Shown here piece by piece: positions 1-6,401 of a stretch of DNA of 36,307 nucleotides. The notes beneath the pieces are model-generated. The model was not told where the DNA came from and made no database searches. It worked only from the letters and a program-made list of their open reading frames with translations. Position 1 is the first letter of the stretch. The number at the start of each line of letters is the position of its first letter. The position numbers and the translations under genes were made by a program. This stretch comes from a virus, in the IMG/VR virus record IMGVR_UViG_3300031857_000620, positions 1 to 36,307 of that record; one strand, written 5' to 3'.

Positions 1-80
1 AATGCTGTTCTGGCTTTATTGACTTCATCACCTCTGATGATGTATTCAACGACAATCTGATTGGTACTTAAGGTACTCAT
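1..80 (-). CDS. Probable tape measure protein, N-terminal fragment
   Basis: The minus strand opens with ATG at 80 and stays open for 26 codons to the window edge (MSTLSTNQIVVEYIIRG...). The family cannot be proven from so few residues. The beta-strand-like start and the position after terminase, small structural genes and a candidate tail-assembly gene fit a tape measure protein, which sets tail length in siphoviruses. The start overlaps the stop of the ORF at 77-187 by ATGA. A 9-bp inverted repeat lies just upstream. Only the N-terminus is present; the rest is beyond the left edge. Confidence 0.45.
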   Translation of the reverse strand, partial: MSTLSTNQIVVEYIIRGDEVNKARTA

Positions 81-187
81 AGTTTCGCATTGGACTTGTT
101 AGCTTTAAGTGTTGCTACCCAATGCGAGTACATCAGATAGTAAGTGTAGAGGGGTTGTTCGACCAATCCAGAAAGGTCTGTTCCCAT
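77..187 (-). CDS. Small ORF overlapping the tail-assembly-like gene in the -1 frame
   Basis: This is a 36-codon ORF (MGTDLSGLVEQPLYTYYL...NAKL). Its first 55 bases lie inside the end of the 248-aa gene, in the -1 frame, and it ends in an ATGA overlap with the presumed tape-measure start. The position matches the small second product that lies just before tape measure genes in many siphophages, often made by a -1 frameshift (lambda G/GT). The composition, rich in Leu and Tyr with a basic end, looks protein-like. It could be an independently started gene, a frameshift extension, or a chance open frame. I see no clear slippery heptamer. Confidence 0.45.
   Translation of the reverse strand: MGTDLSGLVEQPLYTYYLMYSHWVATLKANKSNAKL
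85..127 (-). repeat. 9-bp inverted repeat just upstream of the tape-measure start
   Basis: TCGCATTGG at 85-93 is the reverse complement of CCAATGCGA at 119-127, with a 25-nt loop. On the minus transcript the hairpin ends four bases before the ATG at 80, so it could affect translation or stimulate a frameshift. It lies inside the small overlapping ORF, so part of it may be coding coincidence. Confidence 0.4.
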
Positions 188-879
188 CCCTTCTGCAAAG
201 CTAAGATTTTCTGAGTATCTTCGTTTGAAGTCTCTGAGGCTAACAATGTAATATGATGCTCTAACATCTTCAAGTTCATTAGTGTTTCGCCCTTTAAATA
301 AGTCGCTAAACTCCTCTGTAACTCGTCTCCAGTAGTCAGATATTGATTTTCCGGCAGACTCAAAAAAAAAGTAGGAACATCGGCATTTTTAGCCCAATGT
401 TCGATCTTAGCCTTGTTGTAGTCGTGCTGATAGCCAAATGGGTTCTCTGTCTCGTCAAAGTATTTGACCGTTGCTAGTTTCAACTGAATCTGGACTGAAA
501 TAGCCAGTTCTTTACGTTCTTTTAACCGGGCATTCAGGATGCCGATTTCCATTAGTTTCTTGTTGGTCTTGATCTTTTCGGATTCAAGGACGGCATCTAC
601 GGCTTTGCAATGGGAATCCAGGAACACCGGATTGACTGCCGCATCCAATTCCCGATAAATGTCAATCGCTGCGTACATCCTCTCGTAAGGGATGTTAATA
701 TCGTGCGAGAAACAGAAGTAGTTCCGGTTGCCAGAAGTGAACGCAAACTTGATCTTATCCCAATGCTTGCGGTCGGCAGTTCCATTGTACTGAGGAATTA
801 CGGGTTCAGCTTGTTGCGTAAGAATACCAGTAGTTTGAGGATTGCGTGATTTAAACCAAGGCCAAAGATTGAAAGCCAT
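133..879 (-). CDS. Hypothetical protein, candidate tail assembly chaperone
   Basis: A 248-aa soluble protein with no family I recognise. The N-terminus (WPWFKSRNP) is basic and aromatic. The middle, about residues 75-150, is helical and charged (VLESEKIKTNKKLMEIG, LKERKELAISVQI). The C-terminus is acidic. Its place directly before the presumed tape measure gene is where siphophages keep tail assembly chaperones, and a -1-frame ORF overlaps its end as in lambda G/GT. The start at 879 overlaps the preceding membrane-protein gene by 82 bases. The function is inferred from context only. Confidence 0.7.
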   Translation of the reverse strand: MAFNLWPWFKSRNPQTTGILTQQAEPVIPQYNGTADRKHWDKIKFAFTSGNRNYFCFSHDINIPYERMYAAIDIYRELDAAVNPVFLDSHCKAVDAVLESEKIKTNKKLMEIGILNARLKERKELAISVQIQLKLATVKYFDETENPFGYQHDYNKAKIEHWAKNADVPTFFLSLPENQYLTTGDELQRSLATYLKGETLMNLKMLEHHITLLASETSNEDTQKILALQKGWEQTFLDWSNNPSTLTI

Positions 880-1127
880 ATTGACTGATTAAATATGAAA
901 ATAGAGAAAATTAGAAACTGCCAAGCACCCGAACAATACACACATTCACCTAATGGCTTTGCGATGTTTATGGGTAGCTTTTGGATTTGAGATAGGTATG
1001 ACTGCCCAAATGGGTGATCGTCCAACAGATGATCTATAAACAAGGATAGGAACGCTGACAGAATCGCTATCAACGTCAGGTACAATAATGCAGCACCCTC
1101 TCCGCTTGCCGCCACAGTTGGATTCAT
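798..1127 (-). CDS. Small membrane protein with GECVYCSGAW motif
   Basis: A 109-aa integral membrane protein. There is a hydrophobic segment at about residues 13-33, a CxxCxGxW motif at 60-69 (GECVYCSGAW), a second membrane segment at about 69-92 and a basic C-terminus. The motif at a membrane boundary recalls DUF1360-like proteins (CxxCxGFW), which also occur in phages; their role is unknown to me. The ATG at 1127 was preferred over 1137, which opens a different Cys/Arg-rich frame that looks like a shadow. The end overlaps the next gene by 82 bases. Confidence 0.65.
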   Translation of the reverse strand: MNPTVAASGEGAALLYLTLIAILSAFLSLFIDHLLDDHPFGQSYLSQIQKLPINIAKPLGECVYCSGAWQFLIFSIFIFNQSIWLSIFGLGLNHAILKLLVFLRNKLNP

Positions 1128-1139
1128 AGTTTTTCATGG

Positions 1140-1295
1140 TTAAAACAAAAGGATTGAAAGTATGACAACGATTGCCAGAACCAGAAGGATTTTAAAGGCT
1201 GAATTATCCCTTTCAGGCTTTGGCTCGTCCTGATTCAGCAGCATATCAACCGCCTCATCGTGCGTATAAACATTCAGTCCGTTCTGCTTTCTCAT
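1140..1295 (-). CDS. Small single-pass membrane protein
   Basis: A 51-aa ORF (MRKQNGLNVYTHDEAVDM...). It has a polar, acidic first 33 residues followed by a strongly hydrophobic C-terminal segment from about residue 35 to the end (FKILLVLAIVVILSILLF). The start lies two bases after the stop of the 131-aa gene, and the ORF fills the gap before the next membrane protein, so coupling is tight and the gene is probably real. The topology suggests a tail-anchored protein. No family is recognised. Confidence 0.65.
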   Translation of the reverse strand: MRKQNGLNVYTHDEAVDMLLNQDEPKPERDNSAFKILLVLAIVVILSILLF

Positions 1296-1297
1296 AA

Positions 1298-1693
1298 TCA
1301 GTAGCCCCCTGGTATCTCGTTGTAGAACGCATTGACAAACGCAATCGTTTCATCCGTTGATCCGTTCACAACTTGGAAGGTGATGCAATTATACGTTTTT
1401 CCGTCAATTGCAACAAATGTCAATTGGTTCAGGTCGATTCCAAAAAACTCAATCTGATATGGGCCACCAAAACCGGAAAAGAAACCCTGCGGAATCAATG
1501 TGTTGTCCAAATCAATCTGAATGTGCGTACCACCGATGACCTCAGAGGTCTGATAGGTCACATGGTTCTGGCCGTTGCTAATCCTGATCTTAACCGTTTC
1601 GTCTGAATATCCAATCGGCAGATAAACCAAGAGCGTTTCAAAGCAACTTATCAGAGGCTCACAAATCGAATAGCAGGTGTCGCAGCATTTCAT
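1298..1693 (-). CDS. Hypothetical protein, possibly structural
   Basis: A 131-aa protein. The N-terminus is Cys-rich (MKCCDTCYSIC), followed by alternating hydrophobic and polar residues of a beta-sandwich type (VKIRISNGQNHVTYQTSEVIGGTHIQ cluster, then THIQIDLDN and FFGIDLNQL). It is three bases downstream of the terminase large subunit gene. The beta-rich composition and position between packaging and tail genes suggest a small virion protein, but no motif decides this. The paired cysteines near the N-terminus could bind metal or form disulfides. Confidence 0.7.
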   Translation of the reverse strand: MKCCDTCYSICEPLISCFETLLVYLPIGYSDETVKIRISNGQNHVTYQTSEVIGGTHIQIDLDNTLIPQGFFSGFGGPYQIEFFGIDLNQLTFVAIDGKTYNCITFQVVNGSTDETIAFVNAFYNEIPGGY

Positions 1694-1695
1694 AT

Positions 1696-2991
1696 TTACA
1701 GATCAATAAAGGATGCAATTTCGTGAAAATTCGTGAAAACAAAATATCTGAATTCATCCAGACTATGGGATAGGTTCGGGTTCTTTGTTTTCCACGGGTC
1801 TAATGATCCATTCCGGTCTACTTGGGCTTGCTTCAAGTCCTCAATCGTCAGGTCGTTCTCATCGCTGATTTGAACTTTGCACAATTGGAAGACCATGTTG
1901 GTAATGACTCTTGACTGGATGTGTGACGGGTTAGCCGGGGCAACCTGAATCTGGTAATCGTTCAGTTGTAGATGGGCTTTAATGGCCGTGTATGCTGAGA
2001 TGTTGTCGGATGTAAACGCACTCTTGTTTTGCCCGGATGCGTCACCGTTGATTATGAATCTGGCTTTTGGATATTCGGCTTTGATCGTTTCACATAAGAC
2101 CCGAAGATCCCCGATTCGATAGGTTTTTATTTTGCTGATTACGGCATAATACTTTTGACCAGGGGCATTCTTCAGGAACTGATAAACTCCGCAGGTGTTT
2201 GTTACGTTAAAGTCAAATGACAAGTAAAGGTCATATTGTGGAACAACTTGAATCGGGCCTTTTACAACGTGCTTGCCAACGTCAAAGGCATAGGCAAAGG
2301 TCCGGTCAATGTCTTCAATGCCCCAGTCACCCAATGCCCAAACCTTGTATCTGCGTTCACCTTCCATCCCGTGACCTTTGATCCGAAGCAATCGTTCGTG
2401 CAATGCTTCCCGGTCGATAGTGTAATTATCCCAGAAAGTTGACTTGTGGTAAATGCAATCCGGTTTGTCAATGTTGTCATCCACTTCCTTTTTTAACCAA
2501 TGATTGATGGATTCCGGATTCCAGTCCATTATCAGACTGATCTTCACACCGGATTCACCTCGCAGGGTTGTGTCGATGTAATCCACATCTTCCCGTGTAA
2601 ACTGGTTGGCTTCGTTCAACCATGCAATGTTGGCCCCTTCCACACCTTTACCCTTTTCAGCCTTATCCATTCCCAAACCTCTAAACCAATTACCCGTATG
2701 CTTGTTGATGATCTCAAAGTGATTCTTGCGGATGATGAAATCATTCTTGAAATGCTTGTAAATTAGGTTGGTCAGCAGAGTGAACGTAGAACCTTCAATG
2801 TCTGAATAGACCTTTCTGGAATGGATGACATTGAACTGTTCCGGTTTGAACGAATGGTAGATTAGCTTTCTGGCGATGTTGTGGCTTTTGGCCGATTGCC
2901 TTGTGCCGTAGTGACCTTCTTTGGTGTACAAGGTCTCAATGAAAGGCCAATACCATTTAAGCCAAAATTGACGTTCAAAATGATAATTCAT
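1696..2991 (-). CDS. terL: Terminase large subunit (ATPase and nuclease)
   Basis: A 431-aa phage DNA-packaging motor subunit that translocates DNA into the prohead and cuts concatemers. The ATPase domain has a Walker A motif GTRQSAKS at residues 29-36 and a Walker B-like NIAWLNEA at 121-128, with Asn where Asp is usual before the catalytic Glu127. MDWNPES follows at about 155-161. The C-terminal RNase H-like nuclease shows acidic clusters in SFDFNV, INGDASG and SLDEFRYF. The length is normal for Terminase_3/6-type proteins. The small subunit lies directly upstream with a 57-bp gap. Confidence 0.95.
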   Translation of the reverse strand: MNYHFERQFWLKWYWPFIETLYTKEGHYGTRQSAKSHNIARKLIYHSFKPEQFNVIHSRKVYSDIEGSTFTLLTNLIYKHFKNDFIIRKNHFEIINKHTGNWFRGLGMDKAEKGKGVEGANIAWLNEANQFTREDVDYIDTTLRGESGVKISLIMDWNPESINHWLKKEVDDNIDKPDCIYHKSTFWDNYTIDREALHERLLRIKGHGMEGERRYKVWALGDWGIEDIDRTFAYAFDVGKHVVKGPIQVVPQYDLYLSFDFNVTNTCGVYQFLKNAPGQKYYAVISKIKTYRIGDLRVLCETIKAEYPKARFIINGDASGQNKSAFTSDNISAYTAIKAHLQLNDYQIQVAPANPSHIQSRVITNMVFQLCKVQISDENDLTIEDLKQAQVDRNGSLDPWKTKNPNLSHSLDEFRYFVFTNFHEIASFIDL

Positions 2992-3048
2992 TCCCTTTTT
3001 TAGTGGTTATGCTAATTTACTCCGGTGTCAATGTTATCGCATCAGGAT

Positions 3049-3495
3049 TTATTCACTCGGTGGTGTCGGGCCTGAGATGGTCACGGTGAGATTTGTTGGA
3101 ACCGGATCGCCATCGTTTAATCTCAAATCACGGGCAATAATGTTCGGATTTAATAGCCCTGCCGCAGCCCCTTCAAACTTTTGGGTGTACATTATTTTTT
3201 CTATGCGTGTGATGATTTGGGAAAATTCTTTATAATCTGGATTTGATTTGTATTCTCTGAGCGAATCAATATCAAGATATAATTCCAATCCCGACCAAGT
3301 AAAAGCCCTGATTTTTGGCTTTTGCACTTGTGTGGCATCCTTGCCGACAAAGTCAATTTCAATTAATGGATTGTCAAAGCACCATTGGAAATACTCTTGA
3401 GCAGCTTCCCAAAGTAGTTCAGGTTTGGTGAATAACTTATCTCTTCCATGTTTAGTTCTACGCTTCCAGAATTCGTTTCCGATGGGTGCGGCCAT
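3049..3495 (-). CDS. terS: Terminase small subunit
   Basis: A 148-aa protein resembling the gp3-type DNA-packaging proteins common in Bacteroidetes phages. An N-terminal stretch reads FWKRRTKHGRDKLFTKPELLWEAAQEYFQWC. A central TWSGLELYLDIDSLREY segment resembles a helix-turn-helix, and a helical region before the Pro-rich tail contains FEGAAAGLLNPNIIARDL. It recognises phage DNA and feeds it to the large subunit. Position immediately upstream of terL supports the call. The C-terminus (SGPTPPSE) is short and flexible. Confidence 0.88.
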   Translation of the reverse strand: MAAPIGNEFWKRRTKHGRDKLFTKPELLWEAAQEYFQWCFDNPLIEIDFVGKDATQVQKPKIRAFTWSGLELYLDIDSLREYKSNPDYKEFSQIITRIEKIMYTQKFEGAAAGLLNPNIIARDLRLNDGDPVPTNLTVTISGPTPPSE

Positions 3496-3537
3496 AGTGT
3501 TTAAATTTAAGTAGTGCCGTTCTCACGGTATGATTTT

Positions 3538-3567
3538 AAGACTAATTGACTATTTCTTTTTAGCTGC
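3538..3567. repeat. 30-bp direct repeat, copy 1
   Basis: A 30-base block at 3538-3567 is repeated exactly at 3735-3764. On the minus strand each copy holds the last codons of a Lys-rich small gene (AAKKK, stop) and the bases after it. See copy 2. Confidence 0.9.
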
Positions 3568-3711
3568 CTTCTTAGCCGTTTTAGCGGCTTGCCTGAAGTC
3601 GGATGCCGATGGTGCGGCCTTAGAGCCGACACGATTCATCTTCTCGTCAGAACCTGCGGCAATGCGTTTCTTTTTTGCGTTGATGTTGGCGTACAATCCG
3701 GGCTTCTTCAT
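3550..3711 (-). CDS. Small basic phage protein (MKKPGLYANINAK family)
   Basis: A 53-aa Lys/Ala-rich protein beginning MKKPGLYANINAKKKRIAAG, with SDEKMNRVGSKAAPSASDF in the middle and a KKAAKKK tail. Proteins of this pattern recur in Bacteroidetes phages; their role is unknown to me. The high positive charge suggests nucleic-acid contact. It lies between the terminase small subunit gene and another Lys-rich small gene. The last codons and 3' flank are identical to those of that neighbour. The ORF on the opposite strand here is a shadow. Confidence 0.75.
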   Translation of the reverse strand: MKKPGLYANINAKKKRIAAGSDEKMNRVGSKAAPSASDFRQAAKTAKKAAKKK

Positions 3712-3734
3712 TGCTTTTGTTTTTTGCAAAGATA

Positions 3735-3764
3735 AAGACTAATTGACTATTTCTTTTTAGCTGC
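3735..3764. repeat. 30-bp direct repeat, copy 2
   Basis: Exact second copy of the block at 3538-3567. The two copies are 197 bp apart, so recombination between them would remove exactly one small gene. They probably arose by duplication or gene conversion between two Lys-rich gene ends. Confidence 0.9.
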
Positions 3765-3890
3765 TGCTTTGGCTTTTTTAGCAACCGACAAGGCAATTGC
3801 AACTGCTTGGGGTTGCTTGCGTCCAGACTTCATTTCAGTCTTGATATTCTTGCTGATGGTCTTATCGCTATATCCTTTTTTGAGTGGCAT
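3747..3890 (-). CDS. Small basic phage protein (MPLKKGYSDKTISKNI family)
   Basis: A 47-aa protein beginning MPLKKGYSDKTISKNIKTEM, then SGRKQPQAVAIALSVAKK and an AAAKKK tail. This resembles the short proteins often labelled DUF6496 in phage genomes; the family function is unknown to me. The start at 3890 was chosen over the upstream 3950 because the family begins MPLKKG, and the upstream residues would cross a terminator and promoter. A TATATTTG -7 element at 3908-3915 lies just upstream. The C-terminal codons and flank duplicate those of the next gene. Confidence 0.8.
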   Translation of the reverse strand: MPLKKGYSDKTISKNIKTEMKSGRKQPQAVAIALSVAKKAKAAAKKK

Positions 3891-3907
3891 AATTGAAATT
3901 GTTTTTG

Positions 3908-3915
3908 CAAATATA
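3908..3915 (-). promoter_or_regulatory. Bacteroidetes-type -7 element upstream of the 47-aa gene
   Basis: TATATTTG on the minus strand fits TAnnTTTG. The only TTTG upstream is in the arm of the terminator hairpin, 14 bp away, which is shorter than usual, so the promoter may be weak. Confidence 0.4.
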
Positions 3916-3945
3916 AAAAGAAAAAGCCTCAAATTATGAGGCTTT
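3913..3945 (-). terminator. Intrinsic terminator overlapping the end of the 63-aa gene
   Basis: On the minus strand AAAGCCTCA and TGAGGCTTT (9-bp perfect stem, 5-nt loop) are followed by TTCTTTTT. The loop contains the TAA stop of the 63-aa gene. Confidence 0.85.
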
Positions 3946-4125
3946 GACAAGTGCTGAATTTAATTCACGTTCCTGCTTCATTTGTTTGACCAGGTTCTTG
4001 ACTGCAATCTTCAATCTGCTTGCGTACTGAACCGGAACGCGAAACGCTATCGTTGTCGTTGGCTCTCCGGCCTTGCGTCCGCATCCTGATTTGCGAGGGC
4101 CATTGTTTGGGATTCCTTTAGGCAT
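3934..4125 (-). CDS. Small, possibly DNA-binding protein
   Basis: A 63-aa protein beginning MPKGIPNNGPRKSGCGRK, then EPTTTIAFRVPVQYASRL and a helical, charged C-terminus. The pattern of a basic Gly/Pro-rich arm, a beta strand (TIAFRVP) and two helices resembles ribbon-helix-helix-like proteins of Bacteroidetes phages. Its start overlaps the end of the 56-aa gene by 8 bases, and its stop is embedded in a terminator loop, so it ends the small-gene operon that starts near 4949. Regulation of the operon is possible but not shown. Confidence 0.7.
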   Translation of the reverse strand: MPKGIPNNGPRKSGCGRKAGEPTTTIAFRVPVQYASRLKIAVKNLVKQMKQERELNSALVKAS

Positions 4126-4288
4126 AGTAAACGGTTAATAGTTTGCCATTTTTCAGGATGGTGTACGAATTGGTTCCTTCCTTTGTTCTGCTATCTGGAT
4201 TGTCCAGACAATTCGGAAATCGAGACCTGATCTGGTTAAATGAATTCAACCACTCTTTTTTTGTTGCTTTTTGAATTACTGTTCTCAT
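4118..4288 (-). CDS. Hypothetical protein
   Basis: A 56-aa ORF (MRTVIQKATKKEWLNSF...) ending GKLLTVYYA. The N-terminus is basic and likely helical, and the C-terminus forms a strand-rich NSYTILKNGKLLTVYY unit. It overlaps the next gene by 8 bases (ATGCCTAA), consistent with translational coupling, and follows a GC hairpin after the 80-aa gene. No family is recognised. Confidence 0.6.
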   Translation of the reverse strand: MRTVIQKATKKEWLNSFNQIRSRFPNCLDNPDSRTKEGTNSYTILKNGKLLTVYYA

Positions 4289-4304
4289 GATTATTTTTTT
4301 GATT

Positions 4305-4332
4305 GTTTGAAAATGAGGGGCCGAAGCCCCAT
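4305..4332 (-). terminator. GGGGC-TTCG-GCCCC hairpin between small genes
   Basis: On the minus strand GGGGC and GCCCC enclose a TTCG tetraloop (4317-4330), followed by TCATTTTC. The stem is very stable but the U tract is poor, so this could be a weak terminator or an RNA-processing or stability hairpin. Confidence 0.5.
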
Positions 4333-4340
4333 GTTGATTA

Positions 4341-4583
4341 TTAGAATAAAGAAGCTATTTCGTTTGATGTTTTTAAATATTCTGATTCTGCCTTCTGCTT
4401 GGCCTCTTTCATGTTTTCAGCCATTTCTTCTCTCTTTATATATGGATTTGACAACGAACCTCCACAACTATTAACAGCCCAATAATAGCCGCCATTACTC
4501 CGATCAACTACAAGCCAAATTCCGTTTTTAAGGCGGCATTCTCTCCGAAAATGGCCGCCATTTTTCACCCAATTAAATAACAT
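4341..4583 (-). CDS. Hypothetical protein
   Basis: An 80-aa protein with a Trp/Gly-rich N-terminal half (FNWVKNGGHF, GIWLVVDRSNGGYYWAV) and a helical charged C-terminal half (KREEMAENMKEAKQKAES). Its start overlaps the end of the 107-aa gene by 11 bases, placing it second in the operon from the promoter near 4970. No family is recognised. The opposite-strand ORF is a shadow. Confidence 0.65.
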   Translation of the reverse strand: MLFNWVKNGGHFRRECRLKNGIWLVVDRSNGGYYWAVNSCGGSLSNPYIKREEMAENMKEAKQKAESEYLKTSNEIASLF

Positions 4584-4896
4584 TGCATTTATATTTTTGC
4601 TTTATCAGACTTAAAAACTCAGATGATCTACGATTCCATCCGGCTAATGCAAATTCTGCATCTGCTTCTTTCCCGTCCTTTAAAGAGTTAATATAAACAT
4701 CATGAAGTCTTTCCGCTTCATTTCCGGCTTCTTCAATCTTCTGATCAATAGTCCGTCTGTCGAGTGATTTAAATTGTTCAAAAGGGATTGAAAACATCAA
4801 AACAGATGTTTTGTCAGCAGGATTGATTCCAGATGCTTTTAAGTAAGCATTAAACCCTGAACGAGAAGCAGAAAAAGAAAGAGGGGAAACTGACAT
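4573..4896 (-). CDS. Hypothetical protein, first gene of its operon
   Basis: A 107-aa protein with Ser/Phe-rich start (MSVSPLSFSASRSGFNAYLK) and a long helical middle (RTIDQKIEEAGNEAERLHDV, KEADAEFALAGWNRRSSEFL). It may be helical or oligomeric. It follows a consensus Bacteroidetes promoter with a leader of about 50 bases. No family is recognised. Confidence 0.65.
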   Translation of the reverse strand: MSVSPLSFSASRSGFNAYLKASGINPADKTSVLMFSIPFEQFKSLDRRTIDQKIEEAGNEAERLHDVYINSLKDGKEADAEFALAGWNRRSSEFLSLIKQKYKCNVI

Positions 4897-4955
4897 AACT
4901 TAAAAAAGTTAACCCTGATTAGCGGGCCGCTATTATCATCTATCTGATGACGGGT

Positions 4956-4986
4956 CAAAAATACAACTACTTTTCATTTCTGCAAA
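4956..4986 (-). promoter_or_regulatory. Bacteroidetes-type promoter for the minus small-gene/terminase operon
   Basis: On the minus strand TTTG at 4986-4983 and TATTTTTG at 4963-4956 are separated by 19 bp, a full match to TTTG-N19-TAnnTTTG. It would start transcription near 4949, about 50 bases before the 107-aa gene. The leader contains a GC-rich palindrome near 4920-4932. Confidence 0.75.
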
Positions 4987-5029
4987 CTTTTTTAAGAAGA
5001 AATAGAAAATATTTTTTCAATTATTTTTA

Positions 5030-5066
5030 TCCCTTTGATTTTCAGGCCGTTTTGATTGTATAATTT
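5030..5066 (+). promoter_or_regulatory. Possible promoter for the lysis cassette
   Basis: The plus strand has TTTGATT near 5034-5040 and TATAATTTTTTG near 5059-5070. This resembles a TTTG-N21-TATAAT(TTTTTTG) arrangement; TAnnTTTG is not exact. It is the only promoter-like sequence before the lysis genes. The intergenic region is AT-rich and divergent from the operon starting at 4896. Confidence 0.4.
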
Positions 5067-5085
5067 TTTGATGGACATTTGTTAA

Positions 5086-5451
5086 ATGGTACAGATAAAA
5101 CACTTCACTTTACGTGAGTTTGATTCACCTGATGCCCCCGGAAGCGGTTCAGCTATGCAATCAGACTTTCTCGTTAAACTTGACAAGGCCCGTGAATTAT
5201 GCGGATTGCCTTTTAAGATCAACTCAGGCTTCAGGACTCCGGCTCATAACAAGGCGGTCGGTGGTGGTGAACCGAATTCGGCACATACCAAAGGTTGGGC
5301 GGCTGACATCGGTTATTCATCCGGTACGGAAGGCTATCGGATTCTCACTTCACTTCTGGCGGTTGGGTTCAACCGGATTGGTGTTTACAAGTCATGGATT
5401 CACGTTGATTGTGATCCGTCATTACCTGCTAAAGTCATCTGGTCAAAGTAA
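5086..5451 (+). CDS. Endolysin-type peptidase M15 (zinc D-Ala-D-Ala peptidase)
   Basis: A 121-aa single-domain protein of the Peptidase_M15_3 type, which cuts peptide cross-links of peptidoglycan. It shows SGFRTPAHN (47-55), NSAHTKGWAADI (64-75) and WIHVDCD (104-110). By family knowledge His67, Asp74 and His106 would bind zinc. There is no signal peptide, so release would need a holin, and the next three genes encode membrane proteins. The following gene starts in a TAATG overlap. Confidence 0.92.
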   Translation: MVQIKHFTLREFDSPDAPGSGSAMQSDFLVKLDKARELCGLPFKINSGFRTPAHNKAVGGGEPNSAHTKGWAADIGYSSGTEGYRILTSLLAVGFNRIGVYKSWIHVDCDPSLPAKVIWSK

Positions 5452-5789
5452 TGAAGCTTCTTACCACCTTCGTGTGTAACCTTCGGCAGGATACGTTTCA
5501 GGCCGTTGGTGACCAATGCTCGTATTGGTCTATGAGAATGATGTATTCACTTGCCGATGTCAACATTGGCTTCTCATCATTTGAGTCATTCTTGTTCTAT
5601 CATGGTTGGTTAATCCTGCTTGTTTGGCGTTGCTTCAATGCGGCCCTTGACACCTACAAGCGTGTCAGGGATGTGAGTAAACCGGAATGGGAAACACAGA
5701 TCAGACCTTTGATTCTAAAGGATGCAATCAATCAACGCAGATTATCATTTTGGGCTAAATTTTTAAAGTTTATCAAATCAATTCTATGA
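5451..5789 (+). CDS. Lysis-cassette protein with one membrane segment
   Basis: A 112-aa protein with a hydrophobic aromatic segment at about residues 42-63 (FESFLFYHGWLILLVWRCF) and a basic C-terminal half (INQRRLSFWAKFLKFIKSIL) that could be amphipathic. It is translationally coupled to the peptidase (TAATG) and to the next gene (ATGA). A lysis role is inferred from the neighbours; it could be a holin, antiholin or unrelated accessory protein. No family is recognised. Confidence 0.7.
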   Translation: MKLLTTFVCNLRQDTFQAVGDQCSYWSMRMMYSLADVNIGFSSFESFLFYHGWLILLVWRCFNAALDTYKRVRDVSKPEWETQIRPLILKDAINQRRLSFWAKFLKFIKSIL

Positions 5790-6097
5790 AGTATCTAATT
5801 ATCGCAGTTGTGGCTCTTTATCTGGGTCTGGCTGCAATCGAACAACAAATTCAATCTGGCATTCAGAAACGCTCAAAGATTGACCGGAAGGTTGATTCTT
5901 TGATGTTGGTGCAGTCCGTCAGAATCCAGGTGTTGCAGAATGGCAATGACTCGCTACAATCTGAGATTGAAAAATTGGCCTTGTGTATTCAATATCTGGA
6001 TTCAGTCAATCTTTCAAAGAGTTCAAAGGTTGAGAGAGCAGAGAAAAGAGGTCGGTTTATTGGTGGCCTGATTAAAGGGATTTTCCCCGGCCTTTAA
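5786..6097 (+). CDS. Membrane-anchored coiled-coil protein, spanin-like
   Basis: A 103-aa protein with an N-terminal membrane segment (residues 2-18, KYLIIAVVALYLGLAAI) then a Gln/Lys/Asp-rich helical region with coiled-coil character (about 19-75) and a short Gly-rich C-terminal segment (RFIGGLIKGIFPGL). This architecture resembles i-spanin/Rz proteins, which link inner and outer membranes in the last step of Gram-negative lysis, a plausible need in a Bacteroidetes host. No overlapping Rz1-like lipoprotein was found. It overlaps both neighbours. Confidence 0.65.
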   Translation: MKYLIIAVVALYLGLAAIEQQIQSGIQKRSKIDRKVDSLMLVQSVRIQVLQNGNDSLQSEIEKLALCIQYLDSVNLSKSSKVERAEKRGRFIGGLIKGIFPGL

Positions 6098-6312
6098 TGA
6101 CCTTTCAGAGGTGGATGGAAGCAATAACCTTTGCCGTTGTCACATTGATGACGGCAGGGCTTCTATTCGGCTTGGGATGGCTTTATAAATTCGAAAAGGT
6201 AGACAAGTCAGATGCTATACTGATTTATGTTTTAGGCCAGTTCATTACTGGCTTTTGGGATTTGGTTAAAAAGCGAAACCGGATTGAATCGCAACTTCCA
6301 AAGAGTGAGTGA
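6097..6312 (+). CDS. Putative holin, two membrane segments
   Basis: A 71-aa protein with membrane segments at about residues 8-29 (AITFAVVTLMTAGLLFGLGWL) and 40-56 (AILIYVLGQFITGFWDLV), a short charged loop and a basic C-terminus (KKRNRIESQ). Size, two hydrophobic helices and position at the end of the lysis cassette fit a small class II-like holin. It begins in a TAATG overlap and is followed by a terminator hairpin. The holin call is inferred from topology and neighbours. Confidence 0.65.
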   Translation: MTFQRWMEAITFAVVTLMTAGLLFGLGWLYKFEKVDKSDAILIYVLGQFITGFWDLVKKRNRIESQLPKSE

Positions 6313-6345
6313 AAAAAGCCCCTGCCAATGGTAGAGGCATTTTAT
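6312..6345 (+). terminator. Intrinsic terminator after the lysis cassette
   Basis: GCC-C-CTGCC (6318-6326) pairs with GGTAG-A-GGC (6330-6338), a mostly paired stem with one mismatch and a 3-nt loop, followed by ATTTTAT. It lies just after the putative holin stop. Confidence 0.7.
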
Positions 6346-6401
6346 CACGTTCTCTAAATCCCTACTTGCCTCTTTTTAAGGCAATCAAAAATAGCTATAA
6401 T

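Noticed and set aside
946-1137. 63-aa minus ORF with many Cys, Arg and Ser
   Set aside because: It lies in a different frame within the membrane protein gene 798-1127, which has a recognisable motif and hydrophobic segments.
3530-3742. 70-aa plus-strand ORF
   Set aside because: It is the antisense shadow of the 53-aa Lys-rich gene on the minus strand.
5114-5479. 121-aa plus ORF overlapping the M15 peptidase
   Set aside because: Frame-shifted shadow of the peptidase, which has clear zinc-ligand motifs in its own frame.
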